Shown piece after piece: positions 53,061 to 62,911 of a stretch of 64,000 bases of DNA. Source of the stretch: Aurantiacibacter poecillastricola (GTDB taxonomy: Bacteria > Pseudomonadota > Alphaproteobacteria > Sphingomonadales > Sphingomonadaceae); assembly GCF_030730945.1 (NCBI RefSeq), contig NZ_JAVAMS010000001.1:496001-560000 (forward strand), written 5' to 3'. Made by a program: the position numbers and the translations under genes. Position 1 is the stretch's first letter. Every line of letters begins with the position of its first letter. Under the pieces are notes generated by a model that was not told the DNA's origin, ran no database searches, and was given only the letters and a program-made list of their open reading frames with translations.

Positions 53061-55255
53061 AGGAAGTTCTCCCATACCAGATAGGGGAGGACCGAGGCGT
53101 AATCGTCGGTCCACACGGTTCCCTCGGTTGGCGAAAGCAGGCGCCAGTCGGCCGTGGTCGAAAGCGCGTCGAGCGGATCGCGCCTGGGCGCGAGCGCAAT
53201 CCAGGTGGAGTTGTAGAGATCGTTGCGGCGCACCGGCTCGTCCTGCCACAGCATGGCGTTGAGCCCGCGTTCCTCAGCCAGCCTCGCCACGACCGGCTCG
53301 AGCCGGACATAACGGTTGGAGGTGTGGAGCAGCAGCAACCCGCCGGGAGCCAGCGCGCGCTCGTAAATCGCCATCGCCTCCGCCGTCAGCAGGTGAAGGG
53401 GGATGGCATCGGAGGAAAACGCGTCGATCACCAGGATATCGAAGCTTCCTGCAGGAAGCGCTTCCAGCCGCAGGCGCGCATCGCCGATCAGCATCCGTGC
53501 ATCCGGTGCACAGCGTTCGATGAAGGTGAAATCACCTGCCTGCGAGAATTGCAGGACGGTGGGATCGATCTCGAAGAAGGTCCAGTCCTGTCCGGGCTGC
53601 CGGTAGCAGGCCAGCGTGCCCACGCCGAGGCCAACCGCGCCGATTCGCGCATCGGGCCCCACGATCCGCTCCGCATTGCGCAAGGCGAGGCCTACGCCCG
53701 AGGTTTCACCGTAATAGGCTGTCGGTTCGAGTGCGTCCTCACCGGCGCGCTGGATGCCGTGAATGGTGGTCCCGTGCATCAGGATCCGGTCGCCATCGCC
53801 GCGCTGCGTGATCGAATATGTCCCGAAATAGCTGCGTTCGCGTTCGCCTTCGAGGCTCGCGCGAAGGTTGCTGATTCCGCCAAGCGACAGGAGCACCGCA
53901 GCGCAAGCGAGGACGAAGGAGAGGCGGCGAGCGGCCAGGATCATGGCGAGGCACAGGATCGCCAGCAAAGCGGCCCACTCGACCGCGCCCAGCTGCGCCA
54001 CGCCCTGCACGCGGCCAAACAGCAGCAAAGCGCCGTTGAACACGAGGAAGACACCCACGATCAGCACGATCCGCATGTTCTGCGGATTCGAGGTGAGGCG
54101 TGGCAACAGGCCGCGCCAGGCACCCAGCGGGACAAGCGCCGCAGCGGCGAGGATCAGCAACGGATGTTCCCACGTCCAGTCGAACAGGATCGGCGCGAGA
54201 AGAGCTGTGAAAACGCCGCCAAGCGCGCCGCCTGCGGAAAGGTAGAGGTAGAATTGCGAGAGACGCTGCGGACCGGGTCGCAGATCGTACAGGCGTCCGT
54301 GCAAGGCCGTCGCCACGACGAACAGCAGCACGATGCTGGCGATCGCTGCCAGGAGGTCTGCCCGTCCTGCAGCGAATATGGCGATCCCCCCGTCGACCAG
54401 CACGACCAATGGTGCTAGGAAGATGAAAATACGTGCAAGGCCGCGGTTCTCGGCAAAGGCAATGCTGTAGCTGAGCAGGTACAGCCCCAGCGGAATGACC
54501 CATAGCAGCGGGATCGCCATGATGTCCGTCGTCAGATACGTCGTCGTCGAAAGCATCAGGCCCGAAGGCACGGCAGGGAGCAGCAGCCACAGGGCCTTGC
54601 GCTTCCAGCCGATAACCTCCCCCGACTCGGCCGGAGCTTCTTCATCCACAGTGACGTCGCGGCGGCTGTAAACGGCAAGTGCCACGAGCAGGACGAGCAC
54701 GCCGTAGCCAACGGCCCAGGCGCGGCTCTGCGATCCCAGCGTAAGCAGGGGCTCGGCCAGCAGGGGATAGGTCAGCAATCCTGCGAAACTGCCGAGGTTG
54801 GACGCTGCGTACAGGGGATAAGGGTTCCCCGCATGGGGATGCGCCGCGAACCAGCGCTGGATGAGCGGGGCCTGCGCGGAGATCGCGAAGAAGGCAGGTC
54901 CCACGGTAAGCAGGAAGAGCCAGGGAACCCACAGGACTTCCCACCCGCTCTGCGCCTCGGCAATGGGAGCCAGCGCCAGCGGCAGGGTAAGCGCGGCGAC
55001 GATGAGCACCGCGAGATGGAGGAGCCCCTGCGTCCTCAGCCGGTAGCGGCCGATGACATGGGCGTAGGCATAGCCGGCCAGCAGCAGCGCCTGGTACACC
55101 AGCATCGCGCTGTTCCAGACATTGGACGCCCCGCCGAGGCGCGGCAATGCCATGCGCGCGACCATCGGCTGCACGAGGAACAGCAGGAAGCTGCCCGCGA
55201 AGATCGTCAGGGTGAAGAGCCAGCGGCGCGGGGTGCTTGCAGTTTCAGTCGTCAC
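53057..55255 (-). CDS. Membrane-bound spermidine-synthase-like protein
   Basis: A 732-residue fusion. The N-terminal two-thirds carries 12 or more hydrophobic segments in an MFS-like arrangement. The C-terminal domain is Rossmann-type methyltransferase/polyamine-synthase-like, with IGAVGLGVGTLACY, the acidic FFEIDPTV strand, DILVIDAFSSDAIP and GLLLLHTSNRY. It is annotated in many genomes as fused MFS/spermidine synthase; true polyamine synthesis is doubtful without further evidence. GTG 55255 is taken, with ATG 55288 possible; both overlap the GNAT gene end and lack a strong ribosome site. Confidence 0.82.
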   Translation of the reverse strand: MTTETASTPRRWLFTLTIFAGSFLLFLVQPMVARMALPRLGGASNVWNSAMLVYQALLLAGYAYAHVIGRYRLRTQGLLHLAVLIVAALTLPLALAPIAEAQSGWEVLWVPWLFLLTVGPAFFAISAQAPLIQRWFAAHPHAGNPYPLYAASNLGSFAGLLTYPLLAEPLLTLGSQSRAWAVGYGVLVLLVALAVYSRRDVTVDEEAPAESGEVIGWKRKALWLLLPAVPSGLMLSTTTYLTTDIMAIPLLWVIPLGLYLLSYSIAFAENRGLARIFIFLAPLVVLVDGGIAIFAAGRADLLAAIASIVLLFVVATALHGRLYDLRPGPQRLSQFYLYLSAGGALGGVFTALLAPILFDWTWEHPLLILAAAALVPLGAWRGLLPRLTSNPQNMRIVLIVGVFLVFNGALLLFGRVQGVAQLGAVEWAALLAILCLAMILAARRLSFVLACAAVLLSLGGISNLRASLEGERERSYFGTYSITQRGDGDRILMHGTTIHGIQRAGEDALEPTAYYGETSGVGLALRNAERIVGPDARIGAVGLGVGTLACYRQPGQDWTFFEIDPTVLQFSQAGDFTFIERCAPDARMLIGDARLRLEALPAGSFDILVIDAFSSDAIPLHLLTAEAMAIYERALAPGGLLLLHTSNRYVRLEPVVARLAEERGLNAMLWQDEPVRRNDLYNSTWIALAPRRDPLDALSTTADWRLLSPTEGTVWTDDYASVLPYLVWENFL

Positions 55256-55835
55256 GAGAGTGTGTCCATTGCTGCGCCGTAATCGCATAGATGATCGAAG
55301 GATTGAGCTCGGGGCCCCAGCGAGGGTCGTGAAAGTCGAGGTCCTCCCGCCGGGTCATGCCGAGGCGCTTCATGAGCCCCCAGCTCGCGGTATTTCCGGC
55401 AACGGTAATCGCGATGATCGTGTCCGCGCCAAAGCGCTCGAAGCCGAGGTCGAGCGAAGCCGATGCAGCCTCCTTGGCGTAGCCGTGACCCCATGCATCC
55501 TCGCGCAGGCGCCAACCCACTTCCACCATGCCGCATACTGCCTGCCCCTCGGCATTGGAGCGCTTGAGTCCGCAGAAGCCAAGCATTTCGCCGGAAAGGT
55601 GGCCCCCGTCCTCCTTGCGCTCGAGCACCCAGAAGGTGTGCCCGAAGTCGCGGCGATAGCCTTCCACCCTTGCGCGCGCGCCGCCGAAAGTGCCTGCATC
55701 GGCAACACCGCCGAGCCATCGCATCACGGCAGGCGTGTTCGTCAGGCGGTCGAATTCCGGCCAGTCTTCGTCGCGCCAGTCGCGCAGCACGAGGCGCTCG
55801 GTTTCGTGGCGGAAGTCCGCGTCCATGTCAGCCAT
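55245..55835 (-). CDS. GNAT-family N-acetyltransferase (RimJ/RimL type)
   Basis: A 196-residue acetyltransferase: ETERLVLRDWRDEDWPEFDRL at the start, a LGFCGLKR strand, the VGWRLREDAWGHGYAKEAA acetyl-CoA loop (Q/R-x-x-G-x-G/A position filled by WGHGYA), and SWGLMKRLGM. Relatives acetylate ribosomal protein N-termini or small molecules; target unknown. The ATG at 55835 overlaps the hemB stop by 8 nt and its own stop overlaps the next gene, so it is embedded in the hemB operon. Confidence 0.88.
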   Translation of the reverse strand: MADMDADFRHETERLVLRDWRDEDWPEFDRLTNTPAVMRWLGGVADAGTFGGARARVEGYRRDFGHTFWVLERKEDGGHLSGEMLGFCGLKRSNAEGQAVCGMVEVGWRLREDAWGHGYAKEAASASLDLGFERFGADTIIAITVAGNTASWGLMKRLGMTRREDLDFHDPRWGPELNPSIIYAITAQQWTHSRDD

Positions 55836-56820
55836 GGAGAAGGCGGGCGGCAACCGGGGCGTGATAGGTGAGCACGCCCGAACACCCGGCGCGCTTGAAG
55901 GCGATCAGCTTTTCCATCAGCAACGCGTCGCGATCGCCTGCACCTGCGGCGGCACCGGCCTCGATCAGGGCGTATTCCCCGCTGACCTGGTAGGCGAATA
56001 CCGGCACCTCGAAGCGTTCCTTCACCCGCCAGATGATGTCGAGATAGGCGAGGCCGGGCTTCACCATCACGCTGTCGGCGCCCTCGGCAATATCCAGGGC
56101 CACTTCGGCAAGGGCTTCCGAAGCGTTTGCGCTGTCCATCTGGTAGGTCTTCTTGTCGCCAACCAGCCTGCCACCCGAACCCACGGCATCCCGGAACGGG
56201 CCGTAGAAGGCCGAGGCATACTTTGCGGCATAGCTCATGATCTGGACGTTGGGGTGCCCGCCCATTTCCAGTGCCATGCGGATCGCTTTCACGCGCCCGT
56301 CCATCATGTCCGACGGGGCGATGATGTCCGCACCGGCCTCCGCCTGGTTCAGCGCCTGGTCGACCAGCACCGCGACGGTATCGTCATTGGCGACATAACC
56401 TGCATCGCCCACCAGCCCGTCCTGTCCGTGCGTGGTGTAGGGATCGAGCGCGACATCGGTGAGAATGCCGATGTCGGAGCCGCAGGCATCGCGCACGGCT
56501 CGGATAGCGCGGCACATCAGGTTATCGGGATTGAGGGCCTCGTCACCCTTCTCGCTGCGCAGGTGCGCTTGCGTGTTCGGGAACAGCGCGATGCACGGGA
56601 TGCCCAGCTCCACCGCTTCCTTCGCCCGGGCTGCGATGCCGTCCACCGACCAGCGCGAGACGCCCGGCAGACTGCCAACCGGGTCTTCCACACCCTGACC
56701 ATCTGTCACGAAGAGGGGCCAGATGAGATCGGCTGGCGTGAGCACGGTCTCGCGCACCATCGCGCGGCTCCAGGCGTGAGCGCGCGTGCGGCGCAAGCGG
56801 GTATTGGGATAACTTCGCAT
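55828..56820 (-). CDS. hemB: Porphobilinogen synthase (delta-aminolevulinate dehydratase)
   Basis: Condenses two 5-aminolevulinates to porphobilinogen, the second step of haem synthesis from ALA. It has 330 residues. The two substrate lysines are K200 (YAAKYASAFYGPF) and K254 (MVKPGLAYLD), and the metal-loop region reads TDVALDPYTTHGQDG, the non-zinc type of alphaproteobacteria. ATG 56820 has GAGGG 7 nt upstream; a longer frame to 57153 lacks support. It is first in the five-gene overlapping operon ending at DUF167. Confidence 0.94.
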   Translation of the reverse strand: MRSYPNTRLRRTRAHAWSRAMVRETVLTPADLIWPLFVTDGQGVEDPVGSLPGVSRWSVDGIAARAKEAVELGIPCIALFPNTQAHLRSEKGDEALNPDNLMCRAIRAVRDACGSDIGILTDVALDPYTTHGQDGLVGDAGYVANDDTVAVLVDQALNQAEAGADIIAPSDMMDGRVKAIRMALEMGGHPNVQIMSYAAKYASAFYGPFRDAVGSGGRLVGDKKTYQMDSANASEALAEVALDIAEGADSVMVKPGLAYLDIIWRVKERFEVPVFAYQVSGEYALIEAGAAAGAGDRDALLMEKLIAFKRAGCSGVLTYHAPVAARLLHG

Positions 56821-56887
56821 GCCGAACCCTCTGCCGTAAAAGCGATTGGCGAGCAATCTTGCGCTGGGAGGCCTTGCGCGACGCGGC

Positions 56888-58504
56888 CTAGCTGACGCGC
56901 TGGCGGTTCTCGATCCGGTCGATCTCGCGCTGCGGCTCTTCTTGGAGTGAAGGATCAGGGGCGAGCTCGGACAGGGCGGCCCCCGGTTCCACCATTTGCA
57001 GCCGGACGAGTTGTTCGCGGAAATTCGCCATTTCCTGGCTGCTGAGCTGCGCCCGGTTGACGAAGCGTACGCTGGCGGGGTCGATCTTCTGCCCGCCGCG
57101 ATACATCTCGTAATGGAGGTGCGGCCCGGTCGAGAGGCCGGTGGAACCGACATAACCGATCACCTGGCCGCGCTTGACCTGCTCCCCATTGCGCACGGCG
57201 ATGCGGCTCATATGCGCATAACCGGTGGAGAGCCCGCCGCCATGACGGATACGCACGAAATTGCCATAGCCGCCGTTGCGCCCGGCGAAATTCACCGTGC
57301 CGTCGGTCGCGGCATAAATGGGCTGGCCGTGCCTGGCGCGGAAATCGAGGCCCGAATGCATGCGCCGATAGCCAAGGATGGGGTGTCGGCGCATGCCGTA
57401 GCGCGAGGAGATAGCGCCCGGCACCGGAGCGACCAGCCCTTCTTCCGCCACGCCTTCGCCCGAGGCATTGTAGAAGCGACCCTCCCGTCCGAAGCGCATG
57501 AGCTGTTTGCGTGGGCGATCGTCGCGAATGATCGCGGCATAAAGCAGGTCGCCAACTTCCACCTCGCCCGTTGCGGCACGGCGATAGTCCACGATGAGAT
57601 CGAACGTATCGTCGGCCCCGATTTCGCGGTTGAGATCCATATCCGTGCCGAGCGTACGCAGGAACTCCTGCACGGCCTTGGGCGGCGCTCCGGCTGCGCG
57701 GGCGGAGCGATACAGGCTGTCCCCCACGCGGGCACGGATGCGCAGCGGGGTGCTATCCACCATGATCGGCCGCGGCTCCAGGGTCAGGCGGCCAGCGCGC
57801 CGCTCGATCGCCAGCAGCAGGTCGAAGCGGGCGCGGAAGGACAGTGCATCCACCGGGCGCGGCGCATCGGGCGCGGCGCGTCGGCCAAGCGTGATGTCGA
57901 CCTGCGTGCCGGGGGCAAGGTTTTGAAGATCCACCGCTTCGCCTACCATTCCGCTGATCAGCAGCGCCTCGTCCTTGCTGACCCCTGCGCGGCGCAGCAT
58001 GGCGTCGAACCCGTCGCCTCGGGCAAGCGTCGCCACTAGGTCGAGACGTGGACGTTCAGGGGCGGAAGCAAGGGGCTTCACGATCTCGCTTGCGCCCATG
58101 CGGCGGCCGGTATCGGCGCCAAGGGCCAGCGGCATGATCATCTGGCTGCGAAACTCATCGCGCACGCGGTCGTCGATCTGCATTGCGGGCGCGGCCTCCA
58201 CGGCGGAAAAGCCCGGCAGCGCGGCAATGGCGATGGCGGACAGGCCGACAAGCGTGCCCAACCCGCGCAGCCAGCGGCGTGAGCCGATATCGTCGCTGAG
58301 GTCCGGGGCAAGATCCGCCCGCGAAAGCCGCGCCGACATGGCGGAGCGCCAGTTGCCGTAGCTCTGCGAAAGGCTGGCCGGCGTGCGCTTGCGCCTGATG
58401 CGGTGCCCGGGTGCCCCATCCACGACGCTGGACAGCGACAGGTCGGCGGGCGAGGAATCGCCCCTCGCGGTCGTATCCTTATCCGTGCCGTGTTCGGTAA
58501 ACAC
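56888..58504 (-). CDS. M23 metallopeptidase with N-terminal anchor
   Basis: A 538-residue peptidoglycan endopeptidase. A membrane anchor (LGTLVGLSAIAIAALPG) lies near 62-80, then an OapA/LysM-like region (about 130-300), then an M23 domain with zinc ligands H383 and D387 (MHSGLDFRARHGQPI) and HLHYE, so it should be active. GTG 58504 is chosen because GGGAG lies 7 nt upstream; the open frame to 58804 runs into the divergent promoter region. It is separate from the M23 protein at 38404, and the CtrA-like site is about 100 nt upstream. Confidence 0.9.
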   Translation of the reverse strand: MFTEHGTDKDTTARGDSSPADLSLSSVVDGAPGHRIRRKRTPASLSQSYGNWRSAMSARLSRADLAPDLSDDIGSRRWLRGLGTLVGLSAIAIAALPGFSAVEAAPAMQIDDRVRDEFRSQMIMPLALGADTGRRMGASEIVKPLASAPERPRLDLVATLARGDGFDAMLRRAGVSKDEALLISGMVGEAVDLQNLAPGTQVDITLGRRAAPDAPRPVDALSFRARFDLLLAIERRAGRLTLEPRPIMVDSTPLRIRARVGDSLYRSARAAGAPPKAVQEFLRTLGTDMDLNREIGADDTFDLIVDYRRAATGEVEVGDLLYAAIIRDDRPRKQLMRFGREGRFYNASGEGVAEEGLVAPVPGAISSRYGMRRHPILGYRRMHSGLDFRARHGQPIYAATDGTVNFAGRNGGYGNFVRIRHGGGLSTGYAHMSRIAVRNGEQVKRGQVIGYVGSTGLSTGPHLHYEMYRGGQKIDPASVRFVNRAQLSSQEMANFREQLVRLQMVEPGAALSELAPDPSLQEEPQREIDRIENRQRVS

Positions 58505-58602
58505 CGTGAGCTCCCTTTTGGGCGCCTTGTTCGCCTGTCTAATGCCGAATCCGGCGCGACCCCATCGCGCCTGTAAGTGTCCGCAAACCCTGCCATGATA
58601 AA

Positions 58603-58619
58603 GTAAATTTGCGCTTAAC
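58603..58619. promoter_or_regulatory. CtrA-box-like site between M23 and helicase genes
   Basis: G then TAAA, seven bases, TTAAC: the same variant as the site at 21489. It is about 100 nt from the M23 GTG and 85 nt from the helicase ATG. The rest of 58505-58703 shows no other clear signal. Confidence 0.4.
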
Positions 58620-58703
58620 GGCGATGAAGCGAGTCCTAGCCGCGCCGAAGCGTGACTGTGGGGGCCATCGTCCTCGCGGTTGCACCAAAGGCGGCGAAAC
58701 GCC

Positions 58704-61334
58704 ATGTCCTTGCGTATTGTGAGCTCATCTCGAACCGAGAGCCGGATCCGCGCGGTCCTTGGCCCGACCAATACCGGCAAGACCCATCTCGCCATCGAGC
58801 GCATGTGCGGTCATTCCAGCGGTGCGATCGGCTTCCCCCTGCGCCTGCTGGCTCGCGAAGTTTACGACAAGGTCTGCCGCATCAAGGGCGAGGATGCCTG
58901 CGCGCTGATTACCGGGGAAGAGCGGATCGAGCCGCCCAAGGCCCGCTATTTCCTCTGCACTGCCGAGGCCATGCCACGCGACGGTGGCAACCGCGCTTTC
59001 GTGGCGCTGGACGAGGCTCAGCTCGGCGCGGATCGCGAACGCGGTCACATTTTTACCGACCGGCTGCTGAATGCTCGCGGGCGAGAGGAAACGATGCTGC
59101 TGGGATCCGGAACGCTGGAGCCAATGATCCGCGCGCTTGTTCCCGAAGCGCAGGTGGAGGAACGTCCGCGCTTTTCCACCCTGTCCTGCGCCGGCAGCGC
59201 CAAGCTGTCCCGCCTTCCGCCGCGTAGTGCCATCGTCGCCTTCTCCATCGAGCAGGTATACCAGGTTGCCGAACTGCTGCGCCGCTTTCGCGGAGGGGCG
59301 GCGGTTGTCATGGGGGCTCTTTCACCGCAAACGCGAAACCGGCAGGTTGAATTGTTCCAATCCGGTGAAGTCGATTATATAGTGGCGACCGACGCTATCG
59401 GCATGGGGCTCAATCTCGATGTGCATCACGTCGCCTTCGCGGCTCTCTCCAAGTTCGATGGCGTTCGCCAGCGTCGCCTGTTTCCTGCCGAGATGGCGCA
59501 GATCGCCGGTCGCGCGGGGCGGCACCAGACCGATGGCAGCTTCGGCACGCTCTCGGGCAATCGCCGTGGTGCTCCGCTCGAGCTTACCGAGGACGAAGTC
59601 TATGCCATCGAGCACCACCGCTTCGCGCCGATAACGCAGCTCTACTGGCGCGAACCGCAACCGCGCTTCGATACTCTCGATGTGCTGCTGGGCGATCTCG
59701 AGGCGAGGCCGATGCAGCAAGGACTGGTTGCCGCGCCGGAAGCAATCGACGTGGCCGTATTAAAGCGCCTTTCGGAACAGCCCGATATCATTGGCGACGT
59801 CACGACGCCGGGCATGGTGCGGCGTTTCTGGGAAGCGTGCCAGCTCCCCGACTTCCGCCAGCAGGGCGCCGATGCGCATGCCCGCTTCGTCGCACGGCTG
59901 TGGAGCGATCTGAAAGGCGGGCATATCGGCGCCGATTACGTCGCGGCACGGATTTCCGAACTCGGCAACACGTCCGGCGATATCGACACCTTGCAGGGAC
60001 GGCTATCGGCCATTCGCAGTTGGGCCTATATCTGCCAGCGCCCGGACTGGGTTCTGGCGCGCGACGAGATGGCCGCTCGCGCCCGGTCCGCCGAGGCGAA
60101 GCTGTCGGATGCGCTGCACCAGAAGTTGACAGAGCGTTTCGTAAATCGGCGAACCTCGGTATTGATGAAGGGTATGGGAAAGGATGCAGGCCTCTTGCGC
60201 GTAGAACTGAAGGACGATGGACAGGTCACGGTGGAGGACCAGGCGATCGGCCATCTCGAGGGATTCCGCTTCGTCGTCGATGCCGAGGCGTCGAGCGAGG
60301 AGCGCAAGCTGATGCTCGCCGCAGCAGAAAAGCACATGTCCGGCCTGCTCGCGCAAAAGGCGCAGAAGCTGGTAGCGGACGAGCTTGGCGAATTGCGGAT
60401 CGCAGATGGCCAGGTCATGCGCGCCGACCAGCCTGTCGCCACGCTGGAGAAAGGCAAGACGCCAAGCCGTCCGCGTCTGGTGATGGCGAAGGAACTCGGC
60501 CAGCTCGATCCTGCCCATCGCTCGCGCCTGCAGGATGCACTGGAACTCTGGCTGGAGGAACAGCTCGCCCCAATCGCGCCGCTGCGCGCGCTGGAGGACG
60601 CGGCGACCGATCCCGAGGCCGGGACCGAAGTCCGCGCCCTGCTGCTCACGCTGGCGGACCGCAATGGCACGACGCGGCGGGAGGATGCAGGCCTTGCCCA
60701 TGTCCCCAAGGAAAAGCGCCCGTTCCTGCGCCGTCTTGGCGTCACCATCGGGTCGCTCGACGTTTTCGTGCCCGCCTTGCTGAAGCCTGCTCCACGCCAG
60801 TTGTTGCATCGTCTCGGACTCGATCCGCGTCCGTTTCACGATACGATGGCGGCGGTGATCGAAGGCGGGAAGCAATTGCCTGCCGGGTATCGGCGCGCAG
60901 GCAGGCAGGCGATCCGTATCGACATGGCCGAGAAGCTCTTCCGGGCGGCACATGAAAGCCGAGCCAAGGCGCCGAAAAGCAAGGACGTGCGCGGGTTCCA
61001 GGTCGACTCCGCGCTCGCCACCAGCATGGGTCTGCTGCCCGAGAGTTTCCGCAGCCTGATGAAGGATGCAGGCTTCCGTCAAGGGGAGCCTTACGAGTTG
61101 CCCGAGGGCGCATATGGACCGCCCCGCCCCGTACCCTGGACATGGCGTGCGCCGCGCAAGGACTTCGCGCCGAGGGAACGTAAGCGCCCTCCCCACAAGG
61201 CTCGCGACAACGCGAAAGGGAGGGAAAAGGACCGCAAGGGACTACCAAAGGCCGGTCCGCGGCCCCGTTCGGAGCCCAGGGGCGATGGCGGACAGGCCTT
61301 TGCCGGCCTCGCCGACCTGCTCAAGAAGAGCTGA
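58704..61334 (+). CDS. Suv3-like DEAD/DEAH RNA helicase
   Basis: An 876-residue superfamily 2 helicase close to mitochondrial Suv3. Walker A is GPTNTGKT (20-27), and motif II is DEAQ (VALDEAQLGAD). The second RecA domain has ATDAIGMGLNLD and QIAGRAGRH (motif VI). A Suv3-type C-terminal region follows and the tail (after about 800) is Lys/Arg/Pro rich. It probably remodels or helps degrade RNA. ATG 58704 has AAAGGCGG upstream. Its stop overlaps the S4 gene start (TGATG). Confidence 0.9.
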   Translation: MSLRIVSSSRTESRIRAVLGPTNTGKTHLAIERMCGHSSGAIGFPLRLLAREVYDKVCRIKGEDACALITGEERIEPPKARYFLCTAEAMPRDGGNRAFVALDEAQLGADRERGHIFTDRLLNARGREETMLLGSGTLEPMIRALVPEAQVEERPRFSTLSCAGSAKLSRLPPRSAIVAFSIEQVYQVAELLRRFRGGAAVVMGALSPQTRNRQVELFQSGEVDYIVATDAIGMGLNLDVHHVAFAALSKFDGVRQRRLFPAEMAQIAGRAGRHQTDGSFGTLSGNRRGAPLELTEDEVYAIEHHRFAPITQLYWREPQPRFDTLDVLLGDLEARPMQQGLVAAPEAIDVAVLKRLSEQPDIIGDVTTPGMVRRFWEACQLPDFRQQGADAHARFVARLWSDLKGGHIGADYVAARISELGNTSGDIDTLQGRLSAIRSWAYICQRPDWVLARDEMAARARSAEAKLSDALHQKLTERFVNRRTSVLMKGMGKDAGLLRVELKDDGQVTVEDQAIGHLEGFRFVVDAEASSEERKLMLAAAEKHMSGLLAQKAQKLVADELGELRIADGQVMRADQPVATLEKGKTPSRPRLVMAKELGQLDPAHRSRLQDALELWLEEQLAPIAPLRALEDAATDPEAGTEVRALLLTLADRNGTTRREDAGLAHVPKEKRPFLRRLGVTIGSLDVFVPALLKPAPRQLLHRLGLDPRPFHDTMAAVIEGGKQLPAGYRRAGRQAIRIDMAEKLFRAAHESRAKAPKSKDVRGFQVDSALATSMGLLPESFRSLMKDAGFRQGEPYELPEGAYGPPRPVPWTWRAPRKDFAPRERKRPPHKARDNAKGREKDRKGLPKAGPRPRSEPRGDGGQAFAGLADLLKKS

Positions 61335-61666
61335 TGCGGCTCGACCTGCTTCTCGTGCGCCTCCGCTTCGCCAAAAGCCGCGGAGTCGCCCGGAAGTGGA
61401 TCGACGAGGGCCATATTCGCTGCAATCGCATCCGCGTTGCCCGGACCGATCACCGGGTTGCGGCCGGAGACGTACTTACCCTGCCGGTCGGCCACCGGGT
61501 GCGCGTCATCCTTGTCGAGAGCCTCCCGGAGCGACGCGGCCCGGCGAAAGAAGCATGCGCGCATTATCGGGAACTTGACGCTGGGCAATCTATCGCCATA
61601 GCAGGAGCCAAATCGCGGCCACCGGCTGCGGAAACGGCACGTAACGAAGGATTATCGCCACCATGA
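61334..61666 (+). CDS. S4-domain RNA-binding protein (Hsp15-like)
   Basis: A 110-residue protein with an N-terminal S4 domain ([31 protein letters not shown], about 2-32) and a short basic tail. The closest known relative is Hsp15, which binds stalled 50S subunits with nascent chains. It shares one base with the helicase stop and four with the fdxA start, so the three are a coupled operon. Confidence 0.87.
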   Translation: MRLDLLLVRLRFAKSRGVARKWIDEGHIRCNRIRVARTDHRVAAGDVLTLPVGHRVRVILVESLPERRGPAKEACAHYRELDAGQSIAIAGAKSRPPAAETARNEGLSPP

Positions 61667-62001
61667 CCTATGTCGTCACCGACGCATGCATCAAGTGCAA
61701 GTATACCGATTGCGTCGAGGTCTGTCCGGTCGACTGCTTCTACGAGGGTGACAACATGCTCGTCATCAACCCCTCGGAATGCATCGATTGCGGCGTGTGC
61801 GAACCGGAATGCCCGGCCGAGGCGATTCTGCCCGATACCGAGGGTGGGCTGGAGAAATGGCTGGAGATCAATACCAAGTTCTCCGCCGAATGGCCCAACA
61901 TCACCGAGAAGAAGGATCCGCCTGCCGACGCGGACGAGCACAAGGGCGAAGACGGCAAGTTCGAGAAGTATTTCTCCGAAGAGCCCGGCGAGGGCGACTG
62001 A
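61663..62001 (+). CDS. fdxA: 7Fe-8S ferredoxin FdxA
   Basis: A 112-residue ferredoxin with cysteines C9, C12, C17, C21, C40, C43, C46 and C50 (plus C25). C9, C17 and C50 fit the 3Fe-4S site and C21, C40, C43 and C46 the 4Fe-4S site. The long C-terminal extension ([19 protein letters not shown]) is the FdxA hallmark. It carries electrons in unknown reactions and is often essential in related bacteria. Its ATG overlaps the S4 stop. Confidence 0.93.
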   Translation: MTYVVTDACIKCKYTDCVEVCPVDCFYEGDNMLVINPSECIDCGVCEPECPAEAILPDTEGGLEKWLEINTKFSAEWPNITEKKDPPADADEHKGEDGKFEKYFSEEPGEGD

Positions 62002-62067
62002 CCCTTCGCGCGCCCTCCCTCCCCCTCCCCGGCGTGAACCTTTGCCGCTGACCTGCGTTGCCGGGTC

Positions 62068-62901
62068 ATGGCATTCTTCGACAGACTGAAACGCGCCTGG
62101 GCCACCTCGGGCGAGGATAACATCTCGATCCTGGCGGCAGGCGTCGCCTATTACGCCTTCCTCGCCATGGTGCCGCTATTGGCCGCCATCGTGCTCGGCT
62201 ACGGCCTGTTCGCCGATCCGCAGATGGTGGCTGACCACATCGAGGCACTTGCAGCGCGCCTGCCCCAATCAGCGGCGGAGCTTATCGGCAGCCAGTTGAG
62301 AAGCGTTGTCGAGACCTCCGGCACGGCCAAGGGCTTTGGCCTGCTGCTGGCGCTGGGCCTCGCCATCATCGGCGCTCGAAACGGCGCCGGTGCGGTGGTT
62401 ACCGCGATCTCGCTGGCGTTCAACGAGCATGAGCAGCGCGGCTTCCTGCGGGCAAATGCCCTTGCGCTGGCGATCACGCTGGGCGGGATCGTCGGTCTTG
62501 GCGTGGTTGCTGCCGCATTGACGGTGACTGCTGCGCTGACAGACCTGTTGCCGGGCCTGTCGGGCGGCGCCGAAATCTTAGGCAAGGTCGTTACCTATAT
62601 CGTGCTTGCCGGCCTCGGCGCGCTGGGCGCGGCATGGCTCTACCGCCGCGCTCCGAAGAGCGTCTCGCCCGGCTTTCGCGAAGTACTTCCCGGTGCGCTG
62701 GTGGCCAGTATCGGCCTCGTCATCCTGACGCTCGCCTTCGGCTATTACGTAGCGAATTTCGGCAATTACAACGCGACATACGGATCGCTGGGCGCGGTCG
62801 TGGTGTTGCTGACCTGGCTCTACTTGTCAGCCTATGTCGTGCTGTTCGGGTCGGAAGTCGCTGCCGTCGCCGTGCACGACCGCACGGGTCTGGACTCTTG
62901 A
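62068..62901 (+). CDS. YihY/BrkB-family membrane protein (second copy)
   Basis: A 277-residue protein with six hydrophobic segments and the hallmark NISILAAGVAYYAFLAMVPLLAA and NATYGSLGAVVVLLTWLYLSAYVVLFGSE. It lacks the 60-residue N-tail of the paralogue at 27711 and is clearly diverged. Function unknown. It follows fdxA by 66 nt and precedes carD by 202 nt. Confidence 0.87.
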   Translation: MAFFDRLKRAWATSGEDNISILAAGVAYYAFLAMVPLLAAIVLGYGLFADPQMVADHIEALAARLPQSAAELIGSQLRSVVETSGTAKGFGLLLALGLAIIGARNGAGAVVTAISLAFNEHEQRGFLRANALALAITLGGIVGLGVVAAALTVTAALTDLLPGLSGGAEILGKVVTYIVLAGLGALGAAWLYRRAPKSVSPGFREVLPGALVASIGLVILTLAFGYYVANFGNYNATYGSLGAVVVLLTWLYLSAYVVLFGSEVAAVAVHDRTGLDS

Positions 62902-62911
62902 CGTCGAGGAG

